A stretch of 64,000 nucleotides of DNA from Kingdonia uniflora (Eukaryota > Streptophyta > Magnoliopsida > Ranunculales > Circaeasteraceae). The notes beneath the pieces were generated by a model. That model was not told where the DNA came from and searched no databases. It saw nothing but the letters and a program-made list of their open reading frames with translations. The position numbers and the translations under genes were made by a program. Positions 15,301 through 27,300 of this stretch are shown here, piece after piece. Where the stretch lies: positions 1 through 64,000 of the forward strand of contig JACGCM010002750.1 in NCBI GenBank assembly GCA_014058105.1. The letters run 5' to 3'. Position 1 is the stretch's first letter, and each line of letters begins with the position of its first letter.

Positions 15301-16845
15301 TTTTAGCAATAGTTATAGAGCCTATAAAATGAGACAAAATTGATCATTTTCATGAGTAAATACAAGCACATTTGGGTCGTTTAAGGGATAAATAAGTGGG
15401 CACATTTGAGTCATTTGTGGGATCAATTAGAGATATTTATGGACTCTACGATAGTCACAGAACCTATTTAAAGAGTTTGATATGGAATTTCTATTTTACT
15501 GATTTTTTGTGCAATAGTTTTGTTGCCTATAATATGAGACTAAATTGCCCATTTTTATGTGTAAATACAAGCACATTTGGGTAGTTTGCGGGGTCAATAA
15601 CAGATATTTTATGACTCCACTATATTCACGGAGCCTATAGATGGAGTTTGATATGGAATTTTTATTTTAGGGATTTTTTTAGCAATAGTTATAGAGCCTA
15701 TAAAATGAGACAAAATTGATCATTTTCATGAGTAAATACCAGCACATTTGGGCCGTTTTTGGGATAAATATGTGAGCACATTTGAGTCATTTGTGGGATC
15801 AATTTGAGATATTTATGGACTCTACGATAGTCACAGAACCTATTCATAGAGTTTGACATGGAATTTCCATTTTACGGATTTTTTGTGCAATAGTTTTGTT
15901 GCCTATAATATGAGACTAAATTGCCCATTTTTATGTGTAAATACAAGCACATTTGGGTAGTTTGCGGGGTCAATAACAGATATTTTTTGACTCCACTATA
16001 TTCACGGAGCCTATAGATGGAGTTTGATATGGAATTTTTATTTTAGGGATTTTTTTAGCAATAGTTATAGAGCCTATAAAATGAGACAAAATTGATCATT
16101 TTCATGAGTAAATACCAGCACATTTGGGTCGTTTATGCGATAAATAAGTGAGCACATTTGAGTCATTTGTGGGATCAATTAGAGATATTTATGGACTCTA
16201 CGATAGTCACAGAACCTATTCATAGAGTTTGACATGGAATTTCCATTTTACGGATTTTTTGAGCAATAGTTTTGTTGCCTATAATATGAGACTAAATTGC
16301 CCATTTTTATGTGTAAATACAAGCACATTTGGGTAGTTTGCGGGGTCAATAACAGATATTTTCGGACTCCACTATATTCACGGAGCCTATAGATGGAGTT
16401 TGATATGGAATTTTTATTTTAGGGATTTTTTTAGCAATAGTTATAGAGCCTATAAAATGAGACAAAATTGATCATTTTCATGAGTAAATACAAGCACATT
16501 TGGGTCGTTTATGGGATAAATAAGTGAGCACATTTGAGTCATTTGTGGGATCAATTAGAGATATTTATGGACTCTACGATAGTCACAGAACCTATTCATA
16601 GAGTTTGACATGGAATTTCCATTTTACGGATTTTTTGTGCAATAGTTTTGTTGCCTATAATATGAGACTAAATTGCCCATTTTTATGTGTAAATACAAGC
16701 ACATTTGGGTAGTTTGCGGGGTCAATAACAGATATTTTTTGACTCCACTATATTCACGGAGCCTATAGATGGAGTTTGATATGGAATTTTTATTTTAGGG
16801 ATTTTTTTAGCAATAGTTATAGAGCCTATAAAATGAGACAAAATT

Positions 16846-17050
16846 GATCATTTTCATGAGTAAATACAAGCACATTTGGGTCGTTTATGGGATAAATAAG
16901 TGGGCACATTTGAGTCATTTGTGGGATCAATTAGAGATATTTATGGACTCTACGATAGTCACAGAACCTATTCATAGAGTTTGACATGGAATTTCCATTT
17001 TACGGATTTTTTGTGCAATAGTTTTGTTGCCTATAATATGAGACTAAATT
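16846..17050 (+). repeat. Half A of the unit (205 bp sub-monomer)
   Basis: Half A aligns with half B over its full length apart from 34 extra bases at positions 25-92 of the unit, where a short block is tandemly doubled. With one copy removed, half A is 171 bp and differs from half B at 31 of 171 positions by my hand count (about 82% identity, no other gap). Both halves end in closely similar blocks: GCCTATAATATGAGACTAAA in A and GCCTATAAAATGAGACAAAA in B. Confidence 0.9.
16870..16937 (+). repeat. 34-bp tandem duplication inside half A
   Basis: The copies at 16870-16903 and 16904-16937 both start with GCACATTTG and share 28 of 34 bases in the consensus. The first reads GCACATTTGGGTCGTTTATG and the second GCACATTTGAGTCATTTGTG in their first 20 bases. 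Half B has a single copy. The GCACATTTGRGT block therefore occurs three times per 376-bp unit. The same arrangement is visible in essentially every unit of the window. Confidence 0.88.
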
Positions 17051-17221
17051 GCCCATTTTTATGTGTAAATACAAGCACATTTGGGTAGTTTGCGGGGTCA
17101 ATAACAGATATTTTTGGACTCCACTATATTCACGGAGCCTATAGATGGAGTTTGATATGGAATTTTTATTTTAGGGATTTTTTTAGCAATAGTTATAGAG
17201 CCTATAAAATGAGACAAAATT
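17051..17221 (+). repeat. Half B of the unit (171 bp sub-monomer)
   Basis: Half B starts at GCCCATTTTTATGTG and is the version without the 34-bp duplication, so it probably shows the length of the ancestral monomer. 171 bases is exactly 57 codons, so translating across A and B gives two matching peptide halves in the same frame. This is a by-product of the dimer and not a sign of coding. A length near 170 bp is common for centromeric satellites of plants and primates. That is suggestive only. Confidence 0.9.
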
Positions 17222-20200
17222 GATCATTTTCATGAGTAAATACAAGCACATTTGGGTCGTTTATGGGATAAATAAGTGAGCACATTTGAGTCATTTGTGG
17301 GATCAATTTGAGATATTTATGGACTCTACGATAGTCACAGAACCTATTCATAGAGTTTGACATGGAATTTCCATTTTACGGATTTTTTGTGCAATAGTTT
17401 TGTTGCCTATAATATGAGACTAAATTGCCCATTTTTATGTGTAAATACAAGCACATTTGGGTAGTTTGTGGGGTCAATAACAGATATTTTCTGACTCCAC
17501 TATATTCACGGAGCCTATAGATGGAGTTTGATATGGAATTTTTATTTTAGGGATTTTTTTAGCAATAGTTATAGAGCCTATAAAATGAGACAAAATTGAT
17601 CATTTTCATGAGTAAATACCAGCACATTTGGGTCGTTTATGGGATAAATAAGTGAGCACATTTGAGTCATTTGTGGGATCAATTAGAGATATTTATGGAC
17701 TCTACGATAGTCACAGAACCTATTCATAGAGTTTGACATGGAATTTCCATTTTACGGATTTTTTGTGCAATAGTTTTGTTGCCTATAATATGAGACTAAA
17801 TTGCCCATTTTTATGTGTAAATACAAGCACATTTGGGTAGTTTGCGGGGTCAATAACAGATATTTTTTGACTCCACTATATTCACGGAGCCTATAGATGG
17901 AGTTTGATATGGAATTTTTATTTTAGGGATTTTTTTAGCAATAGTTATAGAGCCTATAAAATGAGACAAAATTGATCATTTTCATGAGTAAATACCAGCA
18001 CATTTGGGTCGTTTATGGGATAAATAAGTGAGCACATTTGAGTCATTTGTGGGATCAATTAGAGATATTTATGGACTCTACGATAGTCACAGAACCTATT
18101 CATAGAGTTTGACATGGAATTTCCATTTTACGGATTTTTTGTGCAATAGTTTTGTTGCCTATAATATGAGACTAAATTGCCCATTTTTATGTGTAAATAC
18201 AAGCACATTTGGGTAGTTTGCGGGGTCAATAACAGATATTTTTTGACTCCACTATATTCACGGAGCCTATAGATGGAGTTTGATATGGAATTTTAATTTT
18301 AGGGATTTTTTTAGCAATAGTTATAGAGCCTATAAAATGAGACAAAATTGATCATTTTCATGAGTAAATACAAGCACATTTGGGTCGTTTATGGGATAAA
18401 TAAGTGAGCACATTTGAGTCATTTGTGGGATCAATTTGAGATATTTATGGACTCTACGATAGTCACAGAACCTATTCATAGAGTTTGACATGGAATTTCC
18501 ATTTTACGGATTTTTTGAGCAATAGTTTTGTTGCCTATAATATGAGACTAAATTGCCCATTTTTATGTGTAAATACAAGCACATTTGGGTAGTTTGCGGG
18601 GTCAATAACAGATATTTTCTGACTCCACTATATTCACGGAGCCTATAGATGGAGTTTGATATGGAATTTTATTTTAGGGATTTTTTTAGCAATAGTTATA
18701 GAGCCTATAAAATGAGACAAAATTGATCATTTTCATGAGTAAATACAAGCACATTTGGGTCGTTTATGGGATAAATAAGTGAGCACATTTGAGTCATTTG
18801 TGGGATCAATTACAGATATTTATGGACTCTACGATAGTCACAGAACCTATTCATAGAGTTTGACATGGAATTTCCATTTTACGGATTTTTTGAGCAATAG
18901 TTTTGTTGCCTATAATATGAGACTAAATTGCCCATTTTTATGTGTAAATACAAGCACATTTGGGTAGTTTGTGGGGTCAATAACAGATATTTTCTGACTC
19001 CACTATATTCACGGAGCCTATAGATGGAGTTTGATATGGAATTTTTATTTTAGGGATTTTTTTAGCAATAGTTATAGAGCCTATAAAATGAGACAAAATT
19101 GATCATTTTCATGAGTAAATACCAGCACATTTGGGTCGTTTATGGGATAAATAAGTGAGCACATTTGAGTCATTTGTGGGATCAATTTGAGATATTTATG
19201 GACTCTACGATAGTCACAGAACCTATTCATAGAGTTTGACATGGAATTTCCATTTTACGGATTTTTTGTGCAATAGTTTTGTTGCCTATAATATGAGACT
19301 AAATTGCCCATTTTTATGTGTAAATACAAGCACATTTGGGTAGTTTGCGGGGTCAATAACAGATATTTTTTGACTCCACTATATTCACGGAGCCTATAGA
19401 TGGAGTTTGATATGGAATTTTTATTTTAGGGATTTTTTTAGCAATAGTTATAGAGCCTATAAAATGAGACAAAATTGATCATTTTCATGAGTAAATACCA
19501 GCACATTTGGGTCGTTTATGGGATAAATAAGTGAGCACATTTGAGTCATTTGTGGGATCAATTAGAGATATTTATGGACTCTACGATAGTCACAGAACCT
19601 ATTCATAGAGTTTGACATGGAATTTCCATTTTACGGATTTTTTGTGCAATAGTTTTGTTGCCTATAATATGAGACTAAATTGCCCATTTTTATGTGTAAA
19701 TACAAGCACATTTGGGTAGTTTGTGGGGTCAATAACAGATATTTTTTGACTCCACTATATTCACGGAGCCTATAGATGGAGTTTGATATGGAATTTTTAT
19801 TTTAGGGATTTTTTTAGCAATAGTTATAGAGCCTATAAAATGAGACAAAATTGATCATTTTCATGAGTAAATACAAGCACATTTGGGTCGTTTATGGGAT
19901 AAATAAGTGAGCACATTTGAGTCATTTGTGGGATCAATTAGAGATATTTATGGACTCTACGATAGTCACAGAACCTATTCATAGAGTTTGACATGGAATT
20001 TCCATTTTACGGATTTTTTGTGCAATAGTTTTGTTGCCTATAATATGAGACTAAATTGCCCATTTTTATGTGTAAATACAAGCACATTTGGGTAGTTTGC
20101 GGGGTCAATAACAGATATTTTCTGACTCCACTATATTCACGGAGCCTATAGATGGAGTTTGATATGGAATTTTATTTTAGGGATTTTTTTAGCAATAGTT

Positions 20201-20823
20201 ATAGAGCCTATAAAATGAGACAAAATTGATCATTTTCATGAGTAAATACAAGCACATTTGGGTCGTTTAAGGGATAAATAAGTGGGCACATTTGAGTCAT
20301 TTGTGGGATCAATTAGAGATATTTATGGACTCTACGATAGTCACAGAACCTATTCATAGAGTTTGACATGGAATTTCCATTTTACGGATTTTTTGTGCAA
20401 TAGTTTTGTTGCCTATAATATGAGACTAAATTGCCCATTTTTATGTGTAAATACAAGCACATTTGGGTAGTTTGCGGGGTCAATAACAGATATTTTTTGA
20501 CTCCACTATATTCACGGAGCCTATAGATGGAGTTTGATATGGAATTTTTATTTTAGGGATTTTTTTAGCAATAGTTATAGAGCCTATAAAATGAGACAAA
20601 ATTGATCATTTTCATGAGTAAATACAAGCACATTTGGGTCGTTTATGGGATAAATAAGTGGGCACATTTGAGTCATTTGTGGGATCAATTAGAGATATTT
20701 ATGGACTCTACGATAGTCACAGAACCTATTCATAGAGTTTGACATGGAATTTCCATTTTACGGATTATTTGTGCAATAGTTTTGTTGCCTATAATATGAG
20801 ACTAAATTGCCCATTTTTATGTG

Positions 20824-21355
20824 TAAATTATAGCACATTGGAGTAGTTTGCGGGGTCAATAACAGATATTTTAGGACTCCACTATATTCACGGAGCCTAT
20901 AGATGGAGTTTGATATGGAATTTTAAATTTAGGGCTTTTTTTAGCAATAGTTATAGAGCCTATAAAATGGGACAAAATTGATCATTTTCATGAGTAAATA
21001 CAAGCACATTTGTGTCGTTTAAGGGATAAATAAGTGAGCACATTTGAGTCATTTGTGGGATCAATTAGAGATATTTATTGACTCTACGGTAGTCACAGAA
21101 CCTATACATAGAGTTTGATATTGAATTTCCATTTTACGAATTTTTTGTGCAATAGTCTTGCTGCCTATAATATGAGACTAAATTGCCCATTATTATGTGT
21201 AAATACAAGCACATTTGGGTATTTTGTGGGGTCAATAACAGATATTTTTGGACTCCACTATATACACGGAGCCTATAGATGGAGTTTGATATGGAATTTT
21301 AATTTTAGGGATTTTTTTAGCAATAGTTATAGAGCCTATAAAATGAGACAAAATT
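20824..21355 (+). repeat. Diverged satellite haplotype, copy 1
   Basis: A run of unusual variants is linked here: TAGGACTCC, AGGGCTTTTT (c at 20935), AAATGGGACAAA, TTTGTGTCG, TTATTGACTCTACGGTAGTC, CCTATACATAGAG (21101), GATATTGAATTT, TTACGAATTT, AGTCTTGCTGCC, CCATTATTATG, GGGTATTTTG and CTATATACACGG (21264). The neighbouring units lack this combination. The same combination returns about 31.15 kb downstream. Confidence 0.88.
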
Positions 21356-24300
21356 GATCATTTTCATGAGTAAATACAAGCACATTTGGGTCGTTTATGG
21401 GATAAATAAGTGGGAACATTTGAGTCATTTGTGGGATCAATTACAGATATTTATGGACTCTACGATAGTCACAGAACCTATTCATAGAGTTTGACATGGA
21501 ATTTCCATTTTACGGATTTTTTGTGCAATAGTTTTGTTGCCTATAATATGAGACTAAATTGCCCATTTTTATGTGTAAATACAAGCACATTTGGGTAGTT
21601 TGCGGGGTCAATAACAGATATTTTTTGACTCCACTATATTCACGGAGCCTATAGATGGAGTTTGATATGGAATTTTTATTTTAGGGATTTTTTTAGCAAT
21701 AGTTATAGAGCCTATAAAATGAGACAAAATTGATCATTTTCATGAGTAAATACCAGCACATTTGGGTCGTTTATGGGATAAATAAGTGAGCACATTTGAG
21801 TCATTTGTGGGATCAATTTGAGATATTTATGGACTCTACGATAGTCACAGAACCTATTCATAGAGTTTGACATGGAATTTCCATTTTACGGATTTTTTGT
21901 GCAATAGTTTTGTTGCCTATAATATGAGACTAAATTGCCCATTTTTATGTGTAAATACAAGCACATTTGGGTAGTTTGCGGGGTCAATAACAGATATTTT
22001 TTGACTCCACTATATTCACGGAGCCTATAGATGGAGTTTGATATGGAATTTTTATTTTAGGGATTTTTTTAGCAATAGTTATAGAGCCTATAAAATGAGA
22101 CAAAATTGATCATTTTCATGAGTAAATACAAGCACATTTGGGTCGTTTATGGGATAAATAAGTGAGCACATTTGAGTCATTTGTGGGATCAATTAGAGAT
22201 ATTTATGGACTCTACGATAGTCACAGAACCTATTCATAGAGTTTGACATGGAATTTCCATTTTACGGATTTTTTGTGCAATAGTTTTGTTGCCTATAATA
22301 TGAGACTAAATTGCCCATTTTTATGTGTAAATACAAGCACATTTGGGTAGTTTGTGGGGTCAATAACAGATATTTTATGACTCCACTATATTCACGGAGC
22401 CTATAGATGGAGTTTGATATGGAATTTTAATTTTAGGGATTTTTTTAGCAATAGTTATAGAGCCTATAAAATGAGACAAAATTGATCATTTTCATGAGTA
22501 AATACAAGCACATTTGGGTCGTTTAAGGGATAAATAAGTGGGCACATTTGAGTCATTTGTGGGATCAATTGGAGATATTTATGGACTCTACGATAGTCAC
22601 AGAACCTATTCATAGAGTTTGACATTGAATTTCCATTTTACGGATTTTTTGTGCAATAGTTTTGTTGCCTATAATATGAGACTAAATTGCCCATTTTTAT
22701 GTGTAAATACAAGCACATTTGGGTAGTTTGCGGGGTCAATAACAGATATTTTTGGACTCCACTATATTCACGGAGCCTATAGATGGAGTTTGATATGGAA
22801 TTTTAATTTTAGGGATTTTTTTAGCAATAGTTATAGAGCCTATAAAATGAGACAAAATTGATCATTTTCATGAGTAAATACCAGCACATTTGGGTCGTTT
22901 ATGGGATAAATAAGTGAGCACATTTGAGTCATTTGTGGGATCAATTAGAGATATTTATGGACTCTACGATAGTCACAGAACCTATTCATAGAGTTTGACA
23001 TGGAATTTCCATTTTACGGATTTTTTGAGCAATAGTTTTGTTGCCTATAATATGAGACTAAATTGCCCATTTTTATGTGTAAATACAAGCACATTTGGGT
23101 AGTTTGCGGGGTCAATAACAGATATTTTTTGACTCCACTATATTCACGGAGCCTATAGATGGAGTTTGATATGGAATTTTTATTTTAGGGATTTTTTTAG
23201 CAATAGTTATAGAGCCTATAAAATGAGACAAAATTGATCATTTTCATGAGTAAATACGAGCACATTTGGGTCGTTTATGGGATAAATAAGTGAGCACATT
23301 TGAGTCATTTGTGGGATCAATTAGAGATATTTATGGACTCTACGATAGTCACAGAACCTATTCATAGAGTTTGACATGGAATTTCCATTTTACGGATTTT
23401 TTGTGCAATAGTTTTGTTGCCTATAATATGAGACTAAATTGCCCATTTTTATGTGTAAATACAAGCACATTTGGGTAGTTTGCGGGGTCAATAACAGATA
23501 TTTTTTGACTCCACTATATTCACGGAGCCTATAGATGGAGTTTGATATGGAATTTTTATTTTAGGGATTTTTTTAGCAATAGTTATAGAGCCTATAAAAT
23601 GAGACAAAATTGATCATTTTCATGAGTAAATACCAGCACATTTGGGTCGTTTATGGGATAAATAAGTGAGCACATTTGAGTCATTTGTGGGATCAATTAG
23701 AGATATTTATGGACTCTACGATAGTCACAGAACCTATTCATAGAGTTTGACATGGAATTTCCATTTTACGGATTATTTGTGCAATAGTTTTGTAGCCTAT
23801 AATATGAGACTAAATTGCCCATTTTTATGTGTAAATACAAGCACATTTGGGTAGTTTGCGGGGTCAATAACAGATATTTTCTGACTCCACTATATTCACG
23901 GAGCCTATAGATGGAGTTTGATATGGAATTTTATTTTAGGGATTTTTTTAGCAATAGTTATAGAGCCTATAAAATGAGACAAAATTGATCATTTTCATGA
24001 GTAAATACCAGCACATTTGGGTCGTTTATGGGATAAATAAGTGGGCACATTTGAGTCATTTGTGGGATCAATTACAGATATTTATGGACTCTACGATAGT
24101 CACAGAACCTATTTATAGAGTTTGACATGGAATTTCCATTTTACGGATTTTTTGTGCAATAGTTTTGTTGCCTATAATATGAGACTAAATTGCCCATTTT
24201 TATGTGTAAATACAAGCACATTTGGGTAGTTTGTGGGGTCAATAACAGATATTTTTTGACTCCACTATATTCACGGAGCCTATAGATGGAGTTTGATATG

Positions 24301-27300
24301 GAATTTTTATTTTAGGGATTTTTTTAGCAATAGTTATAGAGCCTATAAAATGAGACAAAATTGATCATTTTCATGAGTAAATACAAGCACATTTGGGTCG
24401 TTTATGGGATAAATAAGTGGGCACATTTGAGTCATTTGTGGGATCAATTAGAGATATTTATGGACTCTACGATAGTCACAGAACCTATTCATAGAGTTTG
24501 ACATGGAATTTCCATTTTACGGATTTTTTGTGCAATAGTTTTGTTGCCTATAATATGAGACTAAATTGCCCATTTTTATGTGTAAATACAAGCACATTTG
24601 GGTAGTTTGCGGGGTCAATAACAGATATTTTTGGACTCCACTATATTCACGGAGCCTATAGATGGAGTTTGATATGGAATTTTTATTTTAGGGATTTTTT
24701 TAGCAATAGTTATAGAGCCTATAAAATGAGACAAAATTGATCATTTTCATGAGTAAATACAAGCACATTTGGGTCGTTTATGGGATAAATAAGTGAGCAC
24801 ATTTGAGTCATTTGTGGGATCAATTAGAGATATTTATGGACTCTACGATAGTCACAGAACCTATTCATAGAGTTTGACATGGAATTTCCATTTTACGGAT
24901 TTTTTGTGCAATAGTTTTGTTGCCTATAATATGAGACTAAATTGCCCATTTTTATGTGTAAATACAAGCACATTTGGGTAGTTTGCGGGGTCAATAACAG
25001 ATATTTTTTGACTCCACTATATTCACGGAGCCTATAGATGGAGTTTGATATGGAATTTTTATTTTAGGGATTTTTTTAGCAATAGTTATAGAGCCTATAA
25101 AATGAGACAAAATTGATCATTTTCATGAGTAAATACAAGCACATTTGGGTCGTTTATGGGATAAATAAGTGGGCACATTTGAGTCATTTGTGGGATCAAT
25201 TAGAGATATTTATGGACTCTACGATAGTCACAGAACCTATTCATAGAGTTTGACATGGAATTTCCATTTTACGGATTTTTTGTGCAATAGTTTTGTTGCC
25301 TATAATATGAGACTAAATTGCCCATTTTTATGTGTAAATACAAGCACATTTGGGTAGTTTGTGGGGTCAATAACAGATATTTTCTGACTCCACTATATTC
25401 ACGGAGCCTATAGATGGAGTTTGATATGGAATTTTTATTTTAGGGATTTTTTTAGCAATAGTTATATAGCCTATAAAATGAGACAAAATTGATCATTTTC
25501 ATGAGTAAATACAAGCACATTTGGGTCGTTTATGGGATAAATAAGTGAGCACATTTGAGTCATTTGTGGGATCAATTAGAGATATTTATGGACTCTACGA
25601 TAGTCACAGAACCTATTCATAGAGTTTGACATGGAATTTCCATTTTACGGATTATTTTTGCAATAGTTTTGTAGCCTATAATATGAGACCAAATTGCCCA
25701 TTTTCATGTGTAAATACAAGCACATTTGGGTAGTTTGCGGGGTCAATAACAGATATTTTCTGACTCCACTATATTCACGGAGCCTATAGATGGAGTTTGA
25801 TATGGAATTTTATTTTAGGGATTTTTTTAGCAATAGTTATAGAGCCTATAAAATGAGACAAAATTGATCATTTTCATGAGTAAATACCAGCACATTTGGG
25901 TCGTTTATGGGATAAATAAGTGGGCACATTTGAGTCATTTGTGGGATCAATTACAGATATTTATGGACTCTACGATAGTCACAGAACCTATTCATAGAGT
26001 TTGACATGGAATTTCCATTTTACGGATTTTTTGTGCAATAGTTTTGTTGCCTATAATATGAGACTAAATTGCCCATTTTTATGTGTAAATACAAGCACAT
26101 TTGGGTAGTTTGCGGGGTCAATAACAGATATTTTTTGACTCCACTATATTCACGGAGCCTATAGATGGAGTTTGATATGGAATTTTTATTTTAGGGATTT
26201 TTTTAGCAATAGTTATAGAGCCTATAAAATGAGACAAAATTGATCATTTTCATGAGTAAATACAAGCACATTTGGGTCGTTTATGGGATAAATAAGTGGG
26301 CACATTTGAGTCATTTGTGGGATCAATTAGAGATATTTATGGACTCTACGATAGTCACAGAACCTATTCATAGAGTTTGACATGGAATTTCCATTTTACG
26401 GATTTTTTGAGCAATAGTTTTGTTGCCTATAATATGAGACTAAATTGCCCATTTTTATGTGTAAATACAAGCACATTTGGGTAGTTTGCGGGGTCAATAA
26501 CAGATATTTTTGGACTCCACTATATTCACGGAGCCTATAGATGGAGTTTGATATGGAATTTTTATTTTAGGGATTTTTTTAGCAATAGTTATAGAGCCTA
26601 TAAAATGAGACAAAATTGATCATTTTCATGAGTAAATACAAGCACATTTGGGTCGTTTAAGGGATAAATAAGTGGGCACATTTGAGTCATTTGGGGGATC
26701 AATTAGAGATATTTATGGACTCTACGATAGTCACAGAACCTATTCATAGAGTTTGACATGGAATTTCCATTTTACGGATTATTTGTGCAATAGTTTTGTT
26801 GCCTATAATATGAGACTAAATTGCCCATTTTTATGTGTAAATACAAGCACATTTGGGTAGTTTGCGGGGTCAATAACAGATATTTTCTGACTCCACTATA
26901 TTCACGGAGCCTATAGATGGAGTTTGATATGGAATTTTATTTTAGGGATTTTTTTAGCAATAGTTATAGAGCCTATAAAATGAGACAAAATTGATCATTT
27001 TCATGAGTAAATACCAGCACATTTGGGTCGTTTATGGGATAAATAAGTGGGCACATTTGAGTCATTTGTGGGATCAATTACAGATATTTATGGACTCTAC
27101 GATAGTCACAGAACCTATTCATAGAGTTTGACATGGAATTTCCATTTTACGGATTTTTTGTGCAATAGTTTTGTTGCCTATAATATGAGACTAAATTGCC
27201 CATTTTTATGTGTAAATACAAGCACATTTGGGTAGTTTGCGGGGTCAATAACAGATATTTTTTGACTCCACTATATTCACGGAGCCTATAGATGGAGTTT

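Larger units (their letters stand above)
16846..17221 (+). repeat. Representative 376-bp satellite unit
   Basis: This clean class 2 copy from the regular part of the array serves as the reference for the unit. It opens with GATCATTTTCATGAG and ends with AAATGAGACAAAATT. Half A covers 16846-17050 (205 bp) and half B covers 17051-17221 (171 bp). Because 376 is not a multiple of 3, the reading frame shifts at each unit, so no reading frame can stay open along the array. Confidence 0.95.
6322..20823 (+). repeat. Highly regular class 2 satellite block
   Basis: The units are nearly all 375-376 bp, with the markers ACAAGCAC or ACCAGCAC, TTAGAGATA or TTTGAGATA, ATTCATAGAG, GGATTTTTTGTGC or GAGC, and TTTTTTGACT. 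Variation is almost all base substitution at a limited set of sites, and indels are rare. Scattered units carry the rare GGGTATTTT and GGGCCG variants. One unit near 8.5-8.7 kb has extra substitutions (AATCGTTATAG, AAAACACATTTGGGACG). No gene is present. Confidence 0.9.

Noticed and set aside
16950..16965. Small inverted repeat GACT-CTACGAT-AGTC in half A
   Set aside because: A four-base stem with a seven-base loop is expected by chance and does not extend outward. No terminator or protein site is claimed.
16846..17221. CENP-B box-like motif
   Set aside because: No stretch in the consensus resembles the TTCG...CGGGA core of the box on either strand. The only CGGGG is in TGCGGGGTCAATAAC, without the TTCG part.
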